Below, in pieces: positions 7,657-16,401 of a stretch of DNA of 24,532 nucleotides; positions within the stretch are counted from its first letter, which is position 1; every line of letters starts with the position of its first letter. The translations under genes and the position numbers were made by a program. The notes beneath the pieces are model-generated. The model saw only the letters and a program-made list of their open reading frames with translations. It made no database searches and had not been told where the DNA came from. The DNA comes from an uncultured Bacteroidales bacterium (GTDB lineage Bacteria > Bacteroidota > Bacteroidia > Bacteroidales > P3), in assembly GCA_946540365.1 (NCBI GenBank), contig CAMNIH010000010.1, positions 1 to 24,532 on the forward strand, given 5' to 3'.

Positions 7657-7721
7657 TCAGTGGCCAGTGGTCAGTGGCCAGCGTTGAGTGGCCCACTGAC
7701 CACTGGACGCTGGCTTTTTTT
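7657..7721 (+). promoter_or_regulatory. Attenuator-like region with two mutually exclusive hairpins
   Basis: Two imperfect direct repeats (starting 7657 and 7671, period 14, each beginning TCAGTGGCCAG) are followed by an inverted copy. Stem A pairs CCAGTGGTCAGTGG (7664-7677) with CCACTGACCACTGG (7693-7706), 14 bp perfect. Stem B pairs GCCAGCGT (7677-7684) with ACGCTGGC (7707-7714) and is directly followed by seven T residues (7715-7721), a terminator geometry. The stems cross, with no linker for a pseudoknot, so only one can form at a time. The M23 start codon lies 5 bases after the T-run. Confidence 0.7.
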
Positions 7722-7726
7722 GCATC

Positions 7727-8623
7727 ATGTCGCTCAAGAACTGGTGGTACAGACTGAAAGGAAGTCCTGTCTCTGACGTAATCAAGCGCAAGCATCGGCT
7801 CGTCGTGATGGACACCGACACCTTCAAGGAGAAATTCTCCTTCCAGTTGTCGGGTATCAACCTTTTTGTCGCCATCGGCATCACCGTCATCGTGTTGATC
7901 ATCCTCACCACCGTGCTGATAGCCTTCACGCCTCTGCGTGAATGGATCCCCGGCTACACCGATAATGCAGCGGTCGAGCAGACCTATGCCAACAGCCGCA
8001 AGCTTGATTCGCTCCAGGTGCAGTTGGAGAACCAGGAATGGATGGTGGCGACGATGCAGGCTGTTCTGCGCGGCGAGACGGTGGGAGAACCCTTGCAGCA
8101 GGACAGCACGACGACCCTGCAGCAGTTGACGGCCGAGTACCGGCGTTCGAAGGAGGACAGCCTGCTGCGGCTGGAGGTGGAGCGCGAGGACAACAGTTAC
8201 CAGGTGAAAAGCCCGGTGGCGACGGCTGTGCCTCAGCCCTCCGACCTGTCGCCAGCCATCACGCACTTGTTTTTCACCCCGCTCAAGGGAAGTATCATCA
8301 CCCCGTTCGGGCATGAGCACCAGGGGGTTGATATCGCCGCCGATGCGGGGCATGCTGTCTGTGCGGCATACAGCGGCACGGTGGTTTTCGCTGCCTTCAC
8401 GGCCGAAGCCGGACAGGTGCTGACCATCCAACATCCGGGCAATGTGATCACAGTCTATCAGAACTGCGGCTCTATACTGAAACATCGGGGCGATGTGGTG
8501 CGAGCCGGCGAGCCGGTGGCATACGTCGGCACCGGTGGCCGCCATAGCCAGGGCCCCTACCTGCACTTCGAGGTGTGGGTGGGCGGCGCCGCCGTCAACC
8601 CCGAGGAATATATCTCATTCTAA
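7727..8623 (+). CDS. LytM/M23 family protein, probably catalytically inactive
   Basis: This 298-residue protein has a short cytoplasmic N-terminus, one membrane segment (about residues 46-68, LFVAIGITVIVLIILTTVLI), a linker with coiled-coil character (about 85-160) and a C-terminal LytM/M23 domain (about 185-298). M23 enzymes cut peptidoglycan cross-bridges. The zinc ligands are kept (H198 and D202 in HQGVD, H280 in YLHFE). The two catalytic histidines of the LytM fold appear replaced by N246 (VYQN instead of Y-x-H) and Y278 (YLH instead of HLH). It may thus act as a binding or activating factor, like EnvC/NlpD-type LytM proteins, though those usually lose zinc ligands. The start at 7727 gives the usual family N-terminus but lies directly after a T-run without a ribosome site. 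dxr follows after 4 bases. Confidence 0.9.
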   Translation: MSLKNWWYRLKGSPVSDVIKRKHRLVVMDTDTFKEKFSFQLSGINLFVAIGITVIVLIILTTVLIAFTPLREWIPGYTDNAAVEQTYANSRKLDSLQVQLENQEWMVATMQAVLRGETVGEPLQQDSTTTLQQLTAEYRRSKEDSLLRLEVEREDNSYQVKSPVATAVPQPSDLSPAITHLFFTPLKGSIITPFGHEHQGVDIAADAGHAVCAAYSGTVVFAAFTAEAGQVLTIQHPGNVITVYQNCGSILKHRGDVVRAGEPVAYVGTGGRHSQGPYLHFEVWVGGAAVNPEEYISF

Positions 8624-8627
8624 CTGC

Positions 8628-9755
8628 ATGAAACGAATTGCAATATTAGGCTCGACGGGCTCTATCGGCACTCAGGCACTCAACGTCATACGCCGCCATC
8701 GTGACCTCTTCTCCGTCGAGGTGCTCTGTGCGGGATCAAACGACAAATTGTTGGTCCAACAGGCGTTGGAGTTCCAGCCCAATGCCGTTGTCATTGCCGA
8801 CGAGAACAAATACTCCGCTGTGCAGGAGGCGCTGAAAGACAGCGATATCAAGGTCTTTGCCGGCGAGCAGGCGATGGTAGACCTCATGGAGATGCCCACT
8901 ATCGACATGGTGTTGACTGCCATCGTCGGCTTTGCCGGGCTCAAGCCCACGCTCCATGCCCTCGAGCATGGCAAGGCTGTGGCTTTGGCCAACAAAGAGA
9001 CCATGGTGGTGGCCGGTGCCATCGTGACGGCCGCTGCGGCCCGTCATCAGGCACCTATCCTGCCGGTGGACAGCGAGCATTCGGCCATATTCCAGTGCCT
9101 GATCGGCGAGAACAGTCCGGTCGACAAGATACTTCTCACCGCCAGCGGCGGCCCCTTCCGTGGCATGACCCGCGACCAGCTGGCCACGGTGACGCTCGAC
9201 CAGGCGCTGCACCACCCCAACTGGAACATGGGACGCAAGGTGACGATCGACAGCGCCACGCTGATGAACAAGGGGTTGGAGGTGATCGAGGCCAAATGGC
9301 TCTTCGGTGTTGAACCCAAGGACATTGAGGTGTTGGTACACCCCCAGTCGGTGGTCCATTCGATGGTGCAGTTCCGCGACGGCAGCATCAAGGCGCAGCT
9401 GGGTGTGCCCACCATGGAGACGCCCATCCAGTTCGCTTTCTCGTTCCCCGACCGTATCGAGAGTTTCCTGCCCCGGCTTGATTTCATGCAGCACCCGAAT
9501 CTCACCTTCGAGCGGCCCGACCGCTCCACATTCCGCTGCTTAGAGTTGGCGTACCAGGCTATCGCTCGCGGAGGCAATATGCCGTGTGTGATGAACGCCG
9601 CCAACGAAGTGGCCGTCAAACAGTTCATCGAAGGCCGCATCGGCTTCCTCGACATCGCCGATTATGTCGAGCGAACCATGCTCGATGCCGCCTTCATCCC
9701 CAATCCAACGTTAGAGGACCTTTTATTAACCGATAAAACCATCCGCAACCAATGA
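8628..9755 (+). CDS. dxr: 1-deoxy-D-xylulose-5-phosphate reductoisomerase
   Basis: Dxr converts 1-deoxy-D-xylulose 5-phosphate to 2-C-methyl-D-erythritol 4-phosphate with NADPH, the first committed step of the non-mevalonate isoprenoid pathway. The 375-residue protein shows the nucleotide-binding GSTGSIGTQ (about residues 8-16), ANKETMVVAG, the metal-binding PVDSEHSAIFQ, the flexible-loop region TASGGPFRGM, HPNWNMGRKVTIDSATLMNK, VHPQSVVHSMV and NAANEVAV. The frame stays open upstream to 8493 inside the M23 gene; ATG 8628 is chosen because MKRIAILGSTGSIG is the normal N-terminus. Four bases separate it from the M23 stop, and its stop overlaps the rseP start (ATGA). Confidence 0.97.
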   Translation: MKRIAILGSTGSIGTQALNVIRRHRDLFSVEVLCAGSNDKLLVQQALEFQPNAVVIADENKYSAVQEALKDSDIKVFAGEQAMVDLMEMPTIDMVLTAIVGFAGLKPTLHALEHGKAVALANKETMVVAGAIVTAAAARHQAPILPVDSEHSAIFQCLIGENSPVDKILLTASGGPFRGMTRDQLATVTLDQALHHPNWNMGRKVTIDSATLMNKGLEVIEAKWLFGVEPKDIEVLVHPQSVVHSMVQFRDGSIKAQLGVPTMETPIQFAFSFPDRIESFLPRLDFMQHPNLTFERPDRSTFRCLELAYQAIARGGNMPCVMNAANEVAVKQFIEGRIGFLDIADYVERTMLDAAFIPNPTLEDLLLTDKTIRNQ

Positions 9756-11146
9756 AGTGGATCGCACTCCTGTTGAGTCTTTCGCTGCTCGTGATGACAC
9801 ACGAGCTCGGTCATCTGGGCTTTGCCAAATTGTTCCGTACGCGCGTGCGTAGGTACTACATATTCTTTAACTGGAAGTTCTCCATCCTCAAGGCCAAGAA
9901 GTTCGGCGGCAAGTGGCACTTCCTCTTCTTCAACTCCAAGACCCCCGACTCGTGGGACGAGAAGAACCTGGCCCCCCAGGACCAGGACAACACCCTCTGG
10001 GGTATCGGTTGGGTGCCGCTGGGCGGCTACTGCGACATCGCCGGCATGATCGACGAGACCAAGGACGAGAAAGACCTTGCGTCGGAGCCTCAGCCGTGGG
10101 AATACCGCACCAAACCCGCCTGGCAGCGTCTCTGCATCATCAGCGGCGGTGTGCTTGTCAACTTCATCTCGGCGCTGGTTCTCTTTGCGGTGATATTCCA
10201 CCATTGGGGCAAGGACGAGCTTCCGTTGCGCAATGCCACCCTGGGATATGACTACCATCAGGTGATGATCGACGAGGGATTCCAAACGGGCGACATCATT
10301 TATGCCCTTGACGGCCGTGATATGTATGACTTCACCGAGACCAGCAAAGCCCTCTTGCTCGACAATCCGCAGACGGTCACCGTGATGCGTGGCGACTCGC
10401 TGGTCGACATCCAGATGAGTGGCCATCTCATCGAGAATGCCAATCGCGAGCGGGCAAAACACCTGATGAAGCCGCGACTTCCTTTTGTCGTGATGGATTT
10501 CGTTGCGAGCTCTCCGGCCGAGCGGGCGGGTATGCAACAGGGCGACAGTGTGGTCAGCGTCAATGGAATAGCCATGACAGCCTCCACCGATGTGATGGCC
10601 AAGCTCAAGGAATGTGCCGACGAGACGGTCACCATAGGCTTCTATCGCGACGGGCGACTCGACTCTGTCAGCGTGCCGGTCAATTCCAAGGGAAAACTCG
10701 GCGTGCAGCTGGAAACCGACATCTCCAAGTTCTTTGTTGTCAACCATATTGACTATACCCTCTGGCAAGCCATTCCCGCCGGCATCAGCCATGGATGGAA
10801 TACGCTTGTCGAGTATGTCTCCTCGCTCAAGATTATCTTCACCCCCGGCGGCATGCAGAGTCTGGGAGGCTTCGGCACCATGAGCAGCATCTTCCCCAAC
10901 CATTGGGATTGGCATGCTTTCTGGAACATCACCGCCCTTCTGGCTCTGATCCTGGCCTTCATGAACATCATCCCTATCCCGGGCCTTGACGGTGGACATA
11001 TCCTCTTCACCCTCTGGGAGATCGTCACCGGACGCAAGCCCTCCGACAAGTTCCTCTCGGTTGCCCAGACTGTCGGCATGTGGTTCCTGCTGGCGCTCAT
11101 GATCATAGCCAATGGAAATGATATAATCCGCTGGTTGGGGCTGTAA
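9752..11146 (+). CDS. rseP: RIP metalloprotease RseP (site-2 protease family)
   Basis: RseP is an inner-membrane zinc protease that cleaves transmembrane segments such as those of anti-sigma factors and remnant signal peptides. The 464-residue protein has the zinc motif HELGH in the first membrane helix (H17, E18, H21), GIGWVPLGGYCDIAGMIDE, RTKPAWQRL before the second helix, and the third zinc-site motif NIIPIPGLDGGHILF near the C-terminus. Two PDZ-like regions lie between (FQTGDIIYALDGRDM; AERAGMQQGDSVVSVNG). The N-terminus is a little shorter than in some relatives because the HELGH is already at residue 17. It overlaps dxr by four bases, and dxr-rseP adjacency is common in bacteria. Confidence 0.95.
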   Translation: MKWIALLLSLSLLVMTHELGHLGFAKLFRTRVRRYYIFFNWKFSILKAKKFGGKWHFLFFNSKTPDSWDEKNLAPQDQDNTLWGIGWVPLGGYCDIAGMIDETKDEKDLASEPQPWEYRTKPAWQRLCIISGGVLVNFISALVLFAVIFHHWGKDELPLRNATLGYDYHQVMIDEGFQTGDIIYALDGRDMYDFTETSKALLLDNPQTVTVMRGDSLVDIQMSGHLIENANRERAKHLMKPRLPFVVMDFVASSPAERAGMQQGDSVVSVNGIAMTASTDVMAKLKECADETVTIGFYRDGRLDSVSVPVNSKGKLGVQLETDISKFFVVNHIDYTLWQAIPAGISHGWNTLVEYVSSLKIIFTPGGMQSLGGFGTMSSIFPNHWDWHAFWNITALLALILAFMNIIPIPGLDGGHILFTLWEIVTGRKPSDKFLSVAQTVGMWFLLALMIIANGNDIIRWLGL

Positions 11147-11164
11147 GTTCAGAAGTGGCTTGAT

Positions 11165-12559
11165 ATGAGGAAAATCGATCGTCTCATACTGCGCTCGTTC
11201 ATCGGCCCGTTGGTGCTGACCTTCACCATCGCCGTCTTCGTACTGCTCATGCAGTTCGTCTGGAAGTATATCGACGAGTTGGTGGGAAAGGGTTTGGAGT
11301 TCAGTGTTATAGCCGAGCTCCTGCTCTATGCCTCAGCCACCTTCGTGCCGATGGCCCTCCCCATAGCCATCCTCTTTGCCTCGATCATGACCATGGGAAA
11401 CTTCGGGGAGAAATACGAGCTGGTGGCCATGAAGGCCGGCGGTATCTCTGTCAGCCGCATCATGATGCCCATGACCGTCGTCGTGCTGATGCTCACCGGA
11501 ATGGCCTTCTACTTCGCCAACAACGTGATGCCGACGGCCATGCTCAAATACCGCATGACGCTGTATGATATAACGCGCAAGAAACCGGCGGTCAATATTC
11601 GACCTGGCGAATACTATTCCGAGATTGAGAATTACGTGATACGCATCGGCAGCAAAGACTCTGACGGGAACATCCTGCGTGACATCATCATCTATGACCA
11701 TTCCCATGGTGTCAGCGAGACCGATGTGATTGTGGCGCGCAGCGGCATGATGACGGCATCGGCCGATAACCAGTACCTCCGGTTCATCCTCCACGACGGC
11801 TACTCATACAGCGAGCAGACCACGGGTGAGAACCACATGAAACGCCCCTTCACCACCATTGGATTCGACGAGCAGGTGCTCACCTTCGATATCTCCTCCT
11901 TCTCCTTCAACCGCAGCAGCGAGGACCTCTTCAAGGGCAGTTACCAGATGATGAACATCGCCCAGCTCGACACCACGGTCCGCAAGCTGGAGTCCGCGCT
12001 GGCCACCCGCCGCGAGCAGAGTGTCCAGCAGATGCAGAGCCCCTTCCGGGCGTGGAAAGCCAATGTGGCTCGCGAGTCGGGCGTCTCTGTCGACCACGAC
12101 GTCTTCTCGTCCGACCGCTACCGTGCGGCGCTCAACTACGCTCTCAACACAGCCCAGTCGAACGCCAAGGATATCAAGATGCAGGCTGAGCTGCAGCAGG
12201 CCGACAGCGAGTACATCAACCGCCATCGTATTGAATGGCAGCGCAAATACACCCTCTCCGTAGCCTGTCTCCTTATGTTTCTCATTGGTGCGCCCTTCGG
12301 CAGCATTGTCCGCAAGGGTGGCCTCGGGCTCCCCTTGGTAGCCTCCGTGCTCTTTTTTGTCATCTACTATGTGATCGGCATGATTGCCGAGAAAGCCGTC
12401 CGCGAAAGCGCCATCGGCCCCATCGGCATGTGGATCAGTACGTTCGCTATGCTCCCCATAGGTATCGTTCTCACCTATCAGGCCACCACGGACAGCGCCC
12501 TCTTCGACGGTGCCTCGTGGCGACGCTTTTTCCGTCGTCTCTTCCGTCGTCGGAAATAA
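11165..12559 (+). CDS. LptF/LptG family permease (YjgP/YjgQ)
   Basis: Members of this family are the membrane subunits of the LptB2FG transporter that extracts lipopolysaccharide from the inner membrane and sends it to the outer membrane. The 464-residue protein has three N-terminal membrane segments (about residues 15-35, 55-80, 98-120), a beta-rich periplasmic part (from about 140) with GEYYSEIENYVIRIG, an insert of about 100 residues with helical character (about 265-355), and three C-terminal membrane segments (about 360-445). The N-terminal LDRxILRSFIGP-like start (MRKIDRLILRSFIGPL) and the GEKYELVAMKAGGIS coupling-helix region are typical. I cannot assign F or G. It begins 18 bases after rseP and is probably the last gene of the M23-dxr-rseP-lptF unit. 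Confidence 0.93.
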   Translation: MRKIDRLILRSFIGPLVLTFTIAVFVLLMQFVWKYIDELVGKGLEFSVIAELLLYASATFVPMALPIAILFASIMTMGNFGEKYELVAMKAGGISVSRIMMPMTVVVLMLTGMAFYFANNVMPTAMLKYRMTLYDITRKKPAVNIRPGEYYSEIENYVIRIGSKDSDGNILRDIIIYDHSHGVSETDVIVARSGMMTASADNQYLRFILHDGYSYSEQTTGENHMKRPFTTIGFDEQVLTFDISSFSFNRSSEDLFKGSYQMMNIAQLDTTVRKLESALATRREQSVQQMQSPFRAWKANVARESGVSVDHDVFSSDRYRAALNYALNTAQSNAKDIKMQAELQQADSEYINRHRIEWQRKYTLSVACLLMFLIGAPFGSIVRKGGLGLPLVASVLFFVIYYVIGMIAEKAVRESAIGPIGMWISTFAMLPIGIVLTYQATTDSALFDGASWRRFFRRLFRRRK

Positions 12560-12662
12560 GCTGTCTGCATGGAAGACGCTGCGCAGAACGCGGCTGTGGG
12601 ACGTGGACGGCAACGCGGGCAAAAAAGTTTTGGTGAGCACAATAATGCAGGAGGACGGCCGT

Positions 12663-12670
12663 TATATTTT
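12663..12670 (+). promoter_or_regulatory. Possible -7 box upstream of the DUF5606 gene
   Basis: TATATTTT at 12663-12670 differs from TAnnTTTG only in the last base and lies 31 bases before the ATG in an A-rich leader. No well-placed -33 TTTG is visible. The rest of 12560-12701 holds no clear gene and no strong terminator. Confidence 0.35.
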
Positions 12671-12701
12671 CCTATAATAAATAAAAAAAACGAAGACTAC
12701 A

Positions 12702-13121
12702 ATGGATTTAACAAACATCCTCGTAATTGCCGGCAAGCCGGATTTGAGTGAACTGGTGTCGCAAACCAAAGGCGGCGCTGTTGTGAAGAATTTAGTGACG
12801 GGTCAGAAGTATCCTGTGTTCAAGAACGATAGAATCAGCTCGTTGGGGGAGATACGCATCTTCACAGAGAACGATGAGCGTCCGTTGGTCGAGGTGATGC
12901 AGTCGATCTACAAGCATCTGGATGGCAAGCCGACGGCATTCGACCCCAAGAAAGCCGAGAGCAAGGAGATGTTCGGTCTGCTGGGCGAGGCATTGCCCGA
13001 CTACGACCGTGAGCGTGTACATGCGTCGGATGTGAAGAAGCTGTTCTGCTGGTACAATGTGCTGCTGGCGGCCGGCAAGATCGACCTCGAGGAGGAGAAG
13101 CCCGAGGAAAAAGAACAGTAA
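12702..13121 (+). CDS. DUF5606 domain-containing protein
   Basis: This 139-residue cytoplasmic protein matches DUF5606, a family restricted mostly to Bacteroidota and of unknown function. The recognisable parts are the N-terminal ILVIAGKPDLSELVSQTKGG, ISSLGEIRIFTENDERPLVEV, FGLLGEALPDYDRERVHASD and VKKLFCWYNVLLAAGKID. The C-terminal tail is a charged E/K run (about residues 128-139), which is common for this family. It heads a likely cluster with a lipoprotein gene 20 bases downstream and metG. I know of no established activity, and there are no catalytic residues I can identify. Confidence 0.9.
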   Translation: MDLTNILVIAGKPDLSELVSQTKGGAVVKNLVTGQKYPVFKNDRISSLGEIRIFTENDERPLVEVMQSIYKHLDGKPTAFDPKKAESKEMFGLLGEALPDYDRERVHASDVKKLFCWYNVLLAAGKIDLEEEKPEEKEQ

Positions 13122-13141
13122 TAACAAAAATCGTATAAGCT

Positions 13142-14155
13142 ATGAAGAAAGTATTGATAGCGCTGTGCGCTGCGGGCCTGCTGATGCTGTCGGCCTGCAA
13201 GGATGAACCTGTGACACCGTCGAACTCCGAGCCGTCGACTCCCGAAGTGCCCACCGGCGACGGGGTCTACATGCCTTCGGCCAAGATTGCCAAGGTCATC
13301 CGCGACGAGGAAGAGACCGAGCGTTGGAACTGGGATGGCGACCTCCTGATGTCGATCGACCGGGTCGAGATGGGTGAGTATGTGCCGATGAGTGTCTTTG
13401 CCTATACGAACAGCCGTCTGCAGACGCTGAGCGGCGAGGTGCAGGGCACGCCGATCACGGCCACCTTCAACTACAACGGCGACCTGCTGACGTCGGTGAG
13501 CGCCTCGAGCGACGGCACGCCGATGGCCGACATCCTGCTGGAGCACAATGCGTCCGACCGGGTGAGCCGCCTCACGCTCGACGTCAACAGCGACCTGCTG
13601 GGCATGCTGTCGCAGCTGCTCGGAGAGGGCTTCGGCAAGGCACGTCCCTCCAAGCTTGCCTTGGACGGCACCACCGTCAACGTCGACCTGGTATGGCAGG
13701 GCGAGAACGTGGTGCAGGAGATCATCTCGGCCGAAGTCAACGGCAGTGTCACGTTGGGCGAGGTGAGGCAGATGGTCAACATCGACTCGCTGGCCGGTGC
13801 TTTCTCCGGTCTGCTGGCACTGATCGACGACACCACGTCGTTCCCCCTCACCGTGTCGGTGCTCGACACGATCAGCATGACCTACGACGACCACCCGAAC
13901 CCCCTGCAGGGCTTCCTGGGTGCGCTGCAGGCCTCGGCGCTGTCGGCCAACAATGTGCTGACCAGCGTGAGCAGTGGCACGGCCACGATCACCATCTCGA
14001 TTGTGATGCCCTACAACACCACGTTCCCCTTCACGCTGCCATACCCCATCCCGTCGCAGTCGCTGACCTACACTTACACCTACAATGCGGCCGGCTACCC
14101 TGAGACGATCACCACCGAGGAGGGTTCCGTGACGCAGTATGTTTATCAAGAATAA
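13142..14155 (+). CDS. Lipoprotein, DUF4595-like beta-repeat protein
   Basis: This 337-residue protein starts with a lipoprotein signal: charged MKK, a hydrophobic core, and the lipobox LSAC with Cys19 as the lipidated residue. A Ser/Thr/Pro/Glu linker follows (about residues 20-42). The rest is beta-rich with repeated short phrases such as [28 protein letters not shown] and the C-terminal [19 protein letters not shown]. These YD-like strands resemble the Bacteroidota DUF4595 lipoproteins, whose function is unknown. Acidic residues directly after the Cys (KDEP) fit the pattern linked to surface export of lipoproteins in Bacteroidota, though that is inference. The gene ends 4 bases before the chosen metG start. 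Confidence 0.85.
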   Translation: MKKVLIALCAAGLLMLSACKDEPVTPSNSEPSTPEVPTGDGVYMPSAKIAKVIRDEEETERWNWDGDLLMSIDRVEMGEYVPMSVFAYTNSRLQTLSGEVQGTPITATFNYNGDLLTSVSASSDGTPMADILLEHNASDRVSRLTLDVNSDLLGMLSQLLGEGFGKARPSKLALDGTTVNVDLVWQGENVVQEIISAEVNGSVTLGEVRQMVNIDSLAGAFSGLLALIDDTTSFPLTVSVLDTISMTYDDHPNPLQGFLGALQASALSANNVLTSVSSGTATITISIVMPYNTTFPFTLPYPIPSQSLTYTYTYNAAGYPETITTEEGSVTQYVYQE

Positions 14156-14159
14156 CAGT

Positions 14160-16223
14160 ATGATATACACAGAAAAAGACAAGAAATACCAACGTTATAC
14201 GGTCACCTCCGCGTTGCCCTACGCCAACGGTCCCGTTCACATCGGCCATCTGGCCGGTGTCTATGTGCCTGCCGACGTGTATGTGCGCTACCTGCGCGCT
14301 CAAGGCGAGGATGTGATGTTCATCGGCGGCAGCGACGAACACGGTGTGCCCATCACTATCAAGGCTCGCAAGGAGGGCGTCACGCCGCAGGACATCGTCG
14401 ACCGCTACCACAAGATCATCAAGGATTCCTTTGCCGAGCTGGGCATCTCGTTCGACATCTACAGCCGCACCAGCAGCAAGGAGCACCACGAGACGGCGGC
14501 CGCCTACTTCAAGAAGCTCTACGACGAAGGCAAGTTTGTCGAAAAGGTGTCGCAGCAGTACTACGATGAGGAGGCGGGCCAGTTCCTGGCCGACCGCTAT
14601 ATCACCGGCACCTGCCCCCATTGTGGCAACGAGCATGCCTATGGCGACCAGTGCGAAGCCTGTGGCACCTCGCTCAACGCTACCGACCTCATCAACCCCA
14701 AGAGTGCCCTCAGCGGCTCGAAACCGGTACTGAAGGAGACCAAGCACTGGTTCCTCCCCCTCGACAAGGACGAGCCTTGGCTGCGTCAGTGGATACTGGA
14801 AGAACACAAGGGCGACTGGAAGACCAACGTCTACGGGCAGTGCAAGTCGTGGATCGATGCAGGATTGCAGCCCCGCGCCGTCACGCGCGACCTTGACTGG
14901 GGTGTCAAGGTGCCCGTCGAAGGTGCAGACGGCAAGGTGCTTTATGTATGGTTCGATGCCCCTATTGGCTACATTTCTTTCACCAGGCAGCTCAAGGGCG
15001 ACGACTGGGAGAAGTGGTGGAAAGACAAAGACACTAAGTTGGTGCATTTCATCGGCAAGGACAACATCGTCTTCCATTGCATCATCTTCCCCTCGATGCT
15101 GCACGCAGATGGCAGCTACATTCTGCCCGCCAACGTGCCCGCCAACGAGTTCCTCAATCTCGAGGGCGACAAGATCTCCACTTCGCGCAACTGGGCCGTC
15201 TGGTTGCACGAGTACCTGAAGGACTTCCCCGGCAAGCAGGACGTGCTGCGCTATACCCTCTGCAGCAATGCTCCCGAGACCAAAGACAACGACTTCACCT
15301 GGAAGGACTTCCAGCTGAAGAACAACAGCGAGCTGGTGGCCATCCTGGGCAACTTTGTCAACCGTACGTTGGTGCTGACACACAAGTTCTATCAGGGACA
15401 TGTGCCTGGGTGTAACGCCGTTACGCCAGCCGACGAGGAGGTCGTCCGCGAACTGGCCACCTTCCCCGAGCGCATAGGTCGTTCGATTGAAACCTACCGC
15501 TTCCGCGAGGCCCTCAGCGAGATGATGAACCTGGCCCGTCTGGGCAACAAGTACCTCACCGACACCGAGCCCTGGAAGCTCGTCAAGACTGATCCCGAAC
15601 GTACCGCCACGGTGATGAACATCTCGTTGCAGATATGCGCCAATCTGGCCATCCTCTGCGCCCCCTTCCTGCCCTTCACGGCCGACAAGATGCACCGCAT
15701 CATGAATCTGCCGGCCCTCGGATGGAAAGATGCCGGCCGCGCCGACATCCTCGCGGAGGGTCATACGATTGCCCAACCGGAGCTCCTCTTCGAGCAGATC
15801 AGCGACGAGGCAATCCAGGCCCAGGTGGACCGTCTGCAGGCCACCAAGGAGCAGAACGCCCTCAATGCCTGGAAACCCGCCGAGGTGAAGCCATCGGTGA
15901 CCATCGACGACTTCGGCCGGATGGACATCCGTGTGGCTACCATTTTGGCCTGCAGCAAGGTCCCCAAGGCCGACAAGCTGTTGCAGTTCAGCCTCGACGA
16001 CGGCACCGGCACGCCCCGCACCATCGTCAGCGGCATCGCCAAGTTCTACCCCGAGCCCGAGAAGCTGGTGGGCCGTCAGGTGTGTTTCATCGCCAACTTC
16101 CCGCCTCGCAAGCTTAAAGGCGTCGAGAGCCAGGGCATGATTCTCAGTGCCGAGGACAAGGATGGCCGCCTCGTGCTGCTCTCTCCGAGCGACGTGGTCA
16201 GCGCCGGATGCAGCGTGGGATAA
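14160..16223 (+). CDS. metG: Methionyl-tRNA synthetase
   Basis: MetG charges tRNA-Met with methionine for initiation and elongation. The 687-residue protein has the class I HIGH motif (H27-H30), the zinc-knuckle CPHC...CEAC (about residues 154-170), the [10 protein letters not shown] methionine-pocket segment, the KISTS signature ([18 protein letters not shown]), an anticodon-binding helical domain and a C-terminal tRNA-binding OB domain (from about residue 580, MDIRVATIL... [13 protein letters not shown]) as in dimeric MetRS. The frame is open from an earlier ATG at 14139, which would overlap the lipoprotein gene; ATG 14160 lies just after that stop and gives a more usual N-terminus. A strong terminator follows. 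Confidence 0.97.
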   Translation: MIYTEKDKKYQRYTVTSALPYANGPVHIGHLAGVYVPADVYVRYLRAQGEDVMFIGGSDEHGVPITIKARKEGVTPQDIVDRYHKIIKDSFAELGISFDIYSRTSSKEHHETAAAYFKKLYDEGKFVEKVSQQYYDEEAGQFLADRYITGTCPHCGNEHAYGDQCEACGTSLNATDLINPKSALSGSKPVLKETKHWFLPLDKDEPWLRQWILEEHKGDWKTNVYGQCKSWIDAGLQPRAVTRDLDWGVKVPVEGADGKVLYVWFDAPIGYISFTRQLKGDDWEKWWKDKDTKLVHFIGKDNIVFHCIIFPSMLHADGSYILPANVPANEFLNLEGDKISTSRNWAVWLHEYLKDFPGKQDVLRYTLCSNAPETKDNDFTWKDFQLKNNSELVAILGNFVNRTLVLTHKFYQGHVPGCNAVTPADEEVVRELATFPERIGRSIETYRFREALSEMMNLARLGNKYLTDTEPWKLVKTDPERTATVMNISLQICANLAILCAPFLPFTADKMHRIMNLPALGWKDAGRADILAEGHTIAQPELLFEQISDEAIQAQVDRLQATKEQNALNAWKPAEVKPSVTIDDFGRMDIRVATILACSKVPKADKLLQFSLDDGTGTPRTIVSGIAKFYPEPEKLVGRQVCFIANFPPRKLKGVESQGMILSAEDKDGRLVLLSPSDVVSAGCSVG

Positions 16224-16258
16224 AAAATCAAATCGTATAATTGTGTGATTATCAAAAG

Positions 16259-16294
16259 AAAGAGCCCGATATGTGTCGGGCTCTTTTATTTTTT
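16259..16294 (+). terminator. Rho-independent terminator of metG
   Basis: AAAGAGCCCGA (16259-16269) and TCGGGCTCTTT (16276-16286) form a perfect 11-bp stem with a 6-base loop. A T-rich tail (TATTTTTT) follows. The position, 36 bases after the metG stop, is typical. Confidence 0.92.
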
Positions 16295-16317
16295 AGGAAA
16301 ATTATGAAGACTTTTCG

Positions 16318-16348
16318 GAATTTCCCTCAAAAAAAGGTCGTACTTTTG
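16318..16348 (+). promoter_or_regulatory. Promoter of the Ser/Arg/Gly-rich secreted protein
   Basis: The -7 box TACTTTTG (16341-16348) matches consensus, with a weak T-rich -33 around 16318-16323. A leader of about 50 bases containing AAAGGAG precedes the ATG at 16402. AAAGGAG resembles a Shine-Dalgarno sequence, which is otherwise rare in this window. Confidence 0.7.
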
Positions 16349-16401
16349 CACTTGAAATAAAACGGAAAATCGAGAATAAAATAAAAGAAAGGAGCAACAA
16401 A

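Noticed and set aside
7664..7714. H-type pseudoknot from the two crossing stems
   Set aside because: There are no linker bases to cross a 14-bp stem, so the stems can only alternate.
8493..8627. Upstream extension of dxr inside the M23 gene
   Set aside because: The extension overlaps M23 coding sequence and is not part of any known Dxr; ATG 8628 gives the standard N-terminus.
12569..12751. 60-codon frame between the LptF/LptG gene and the DUF5606 gene
   Set aside because: It runs through the A-rich leader and start of the DUF5606 gene and has no recognisable content.
14139..14159. Earlier metG start codon
   Set aside because: It would overlap the lipoprotein gene and add seven residues not seen in relatives as I recall them; ATG 14160 is more likely, though not proven.
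14109..15776. Long minus-strand open frame opposite metG
   Set aside because: The plus strand encodes an unmistakable MetG, and the antisense product is composition-driven.
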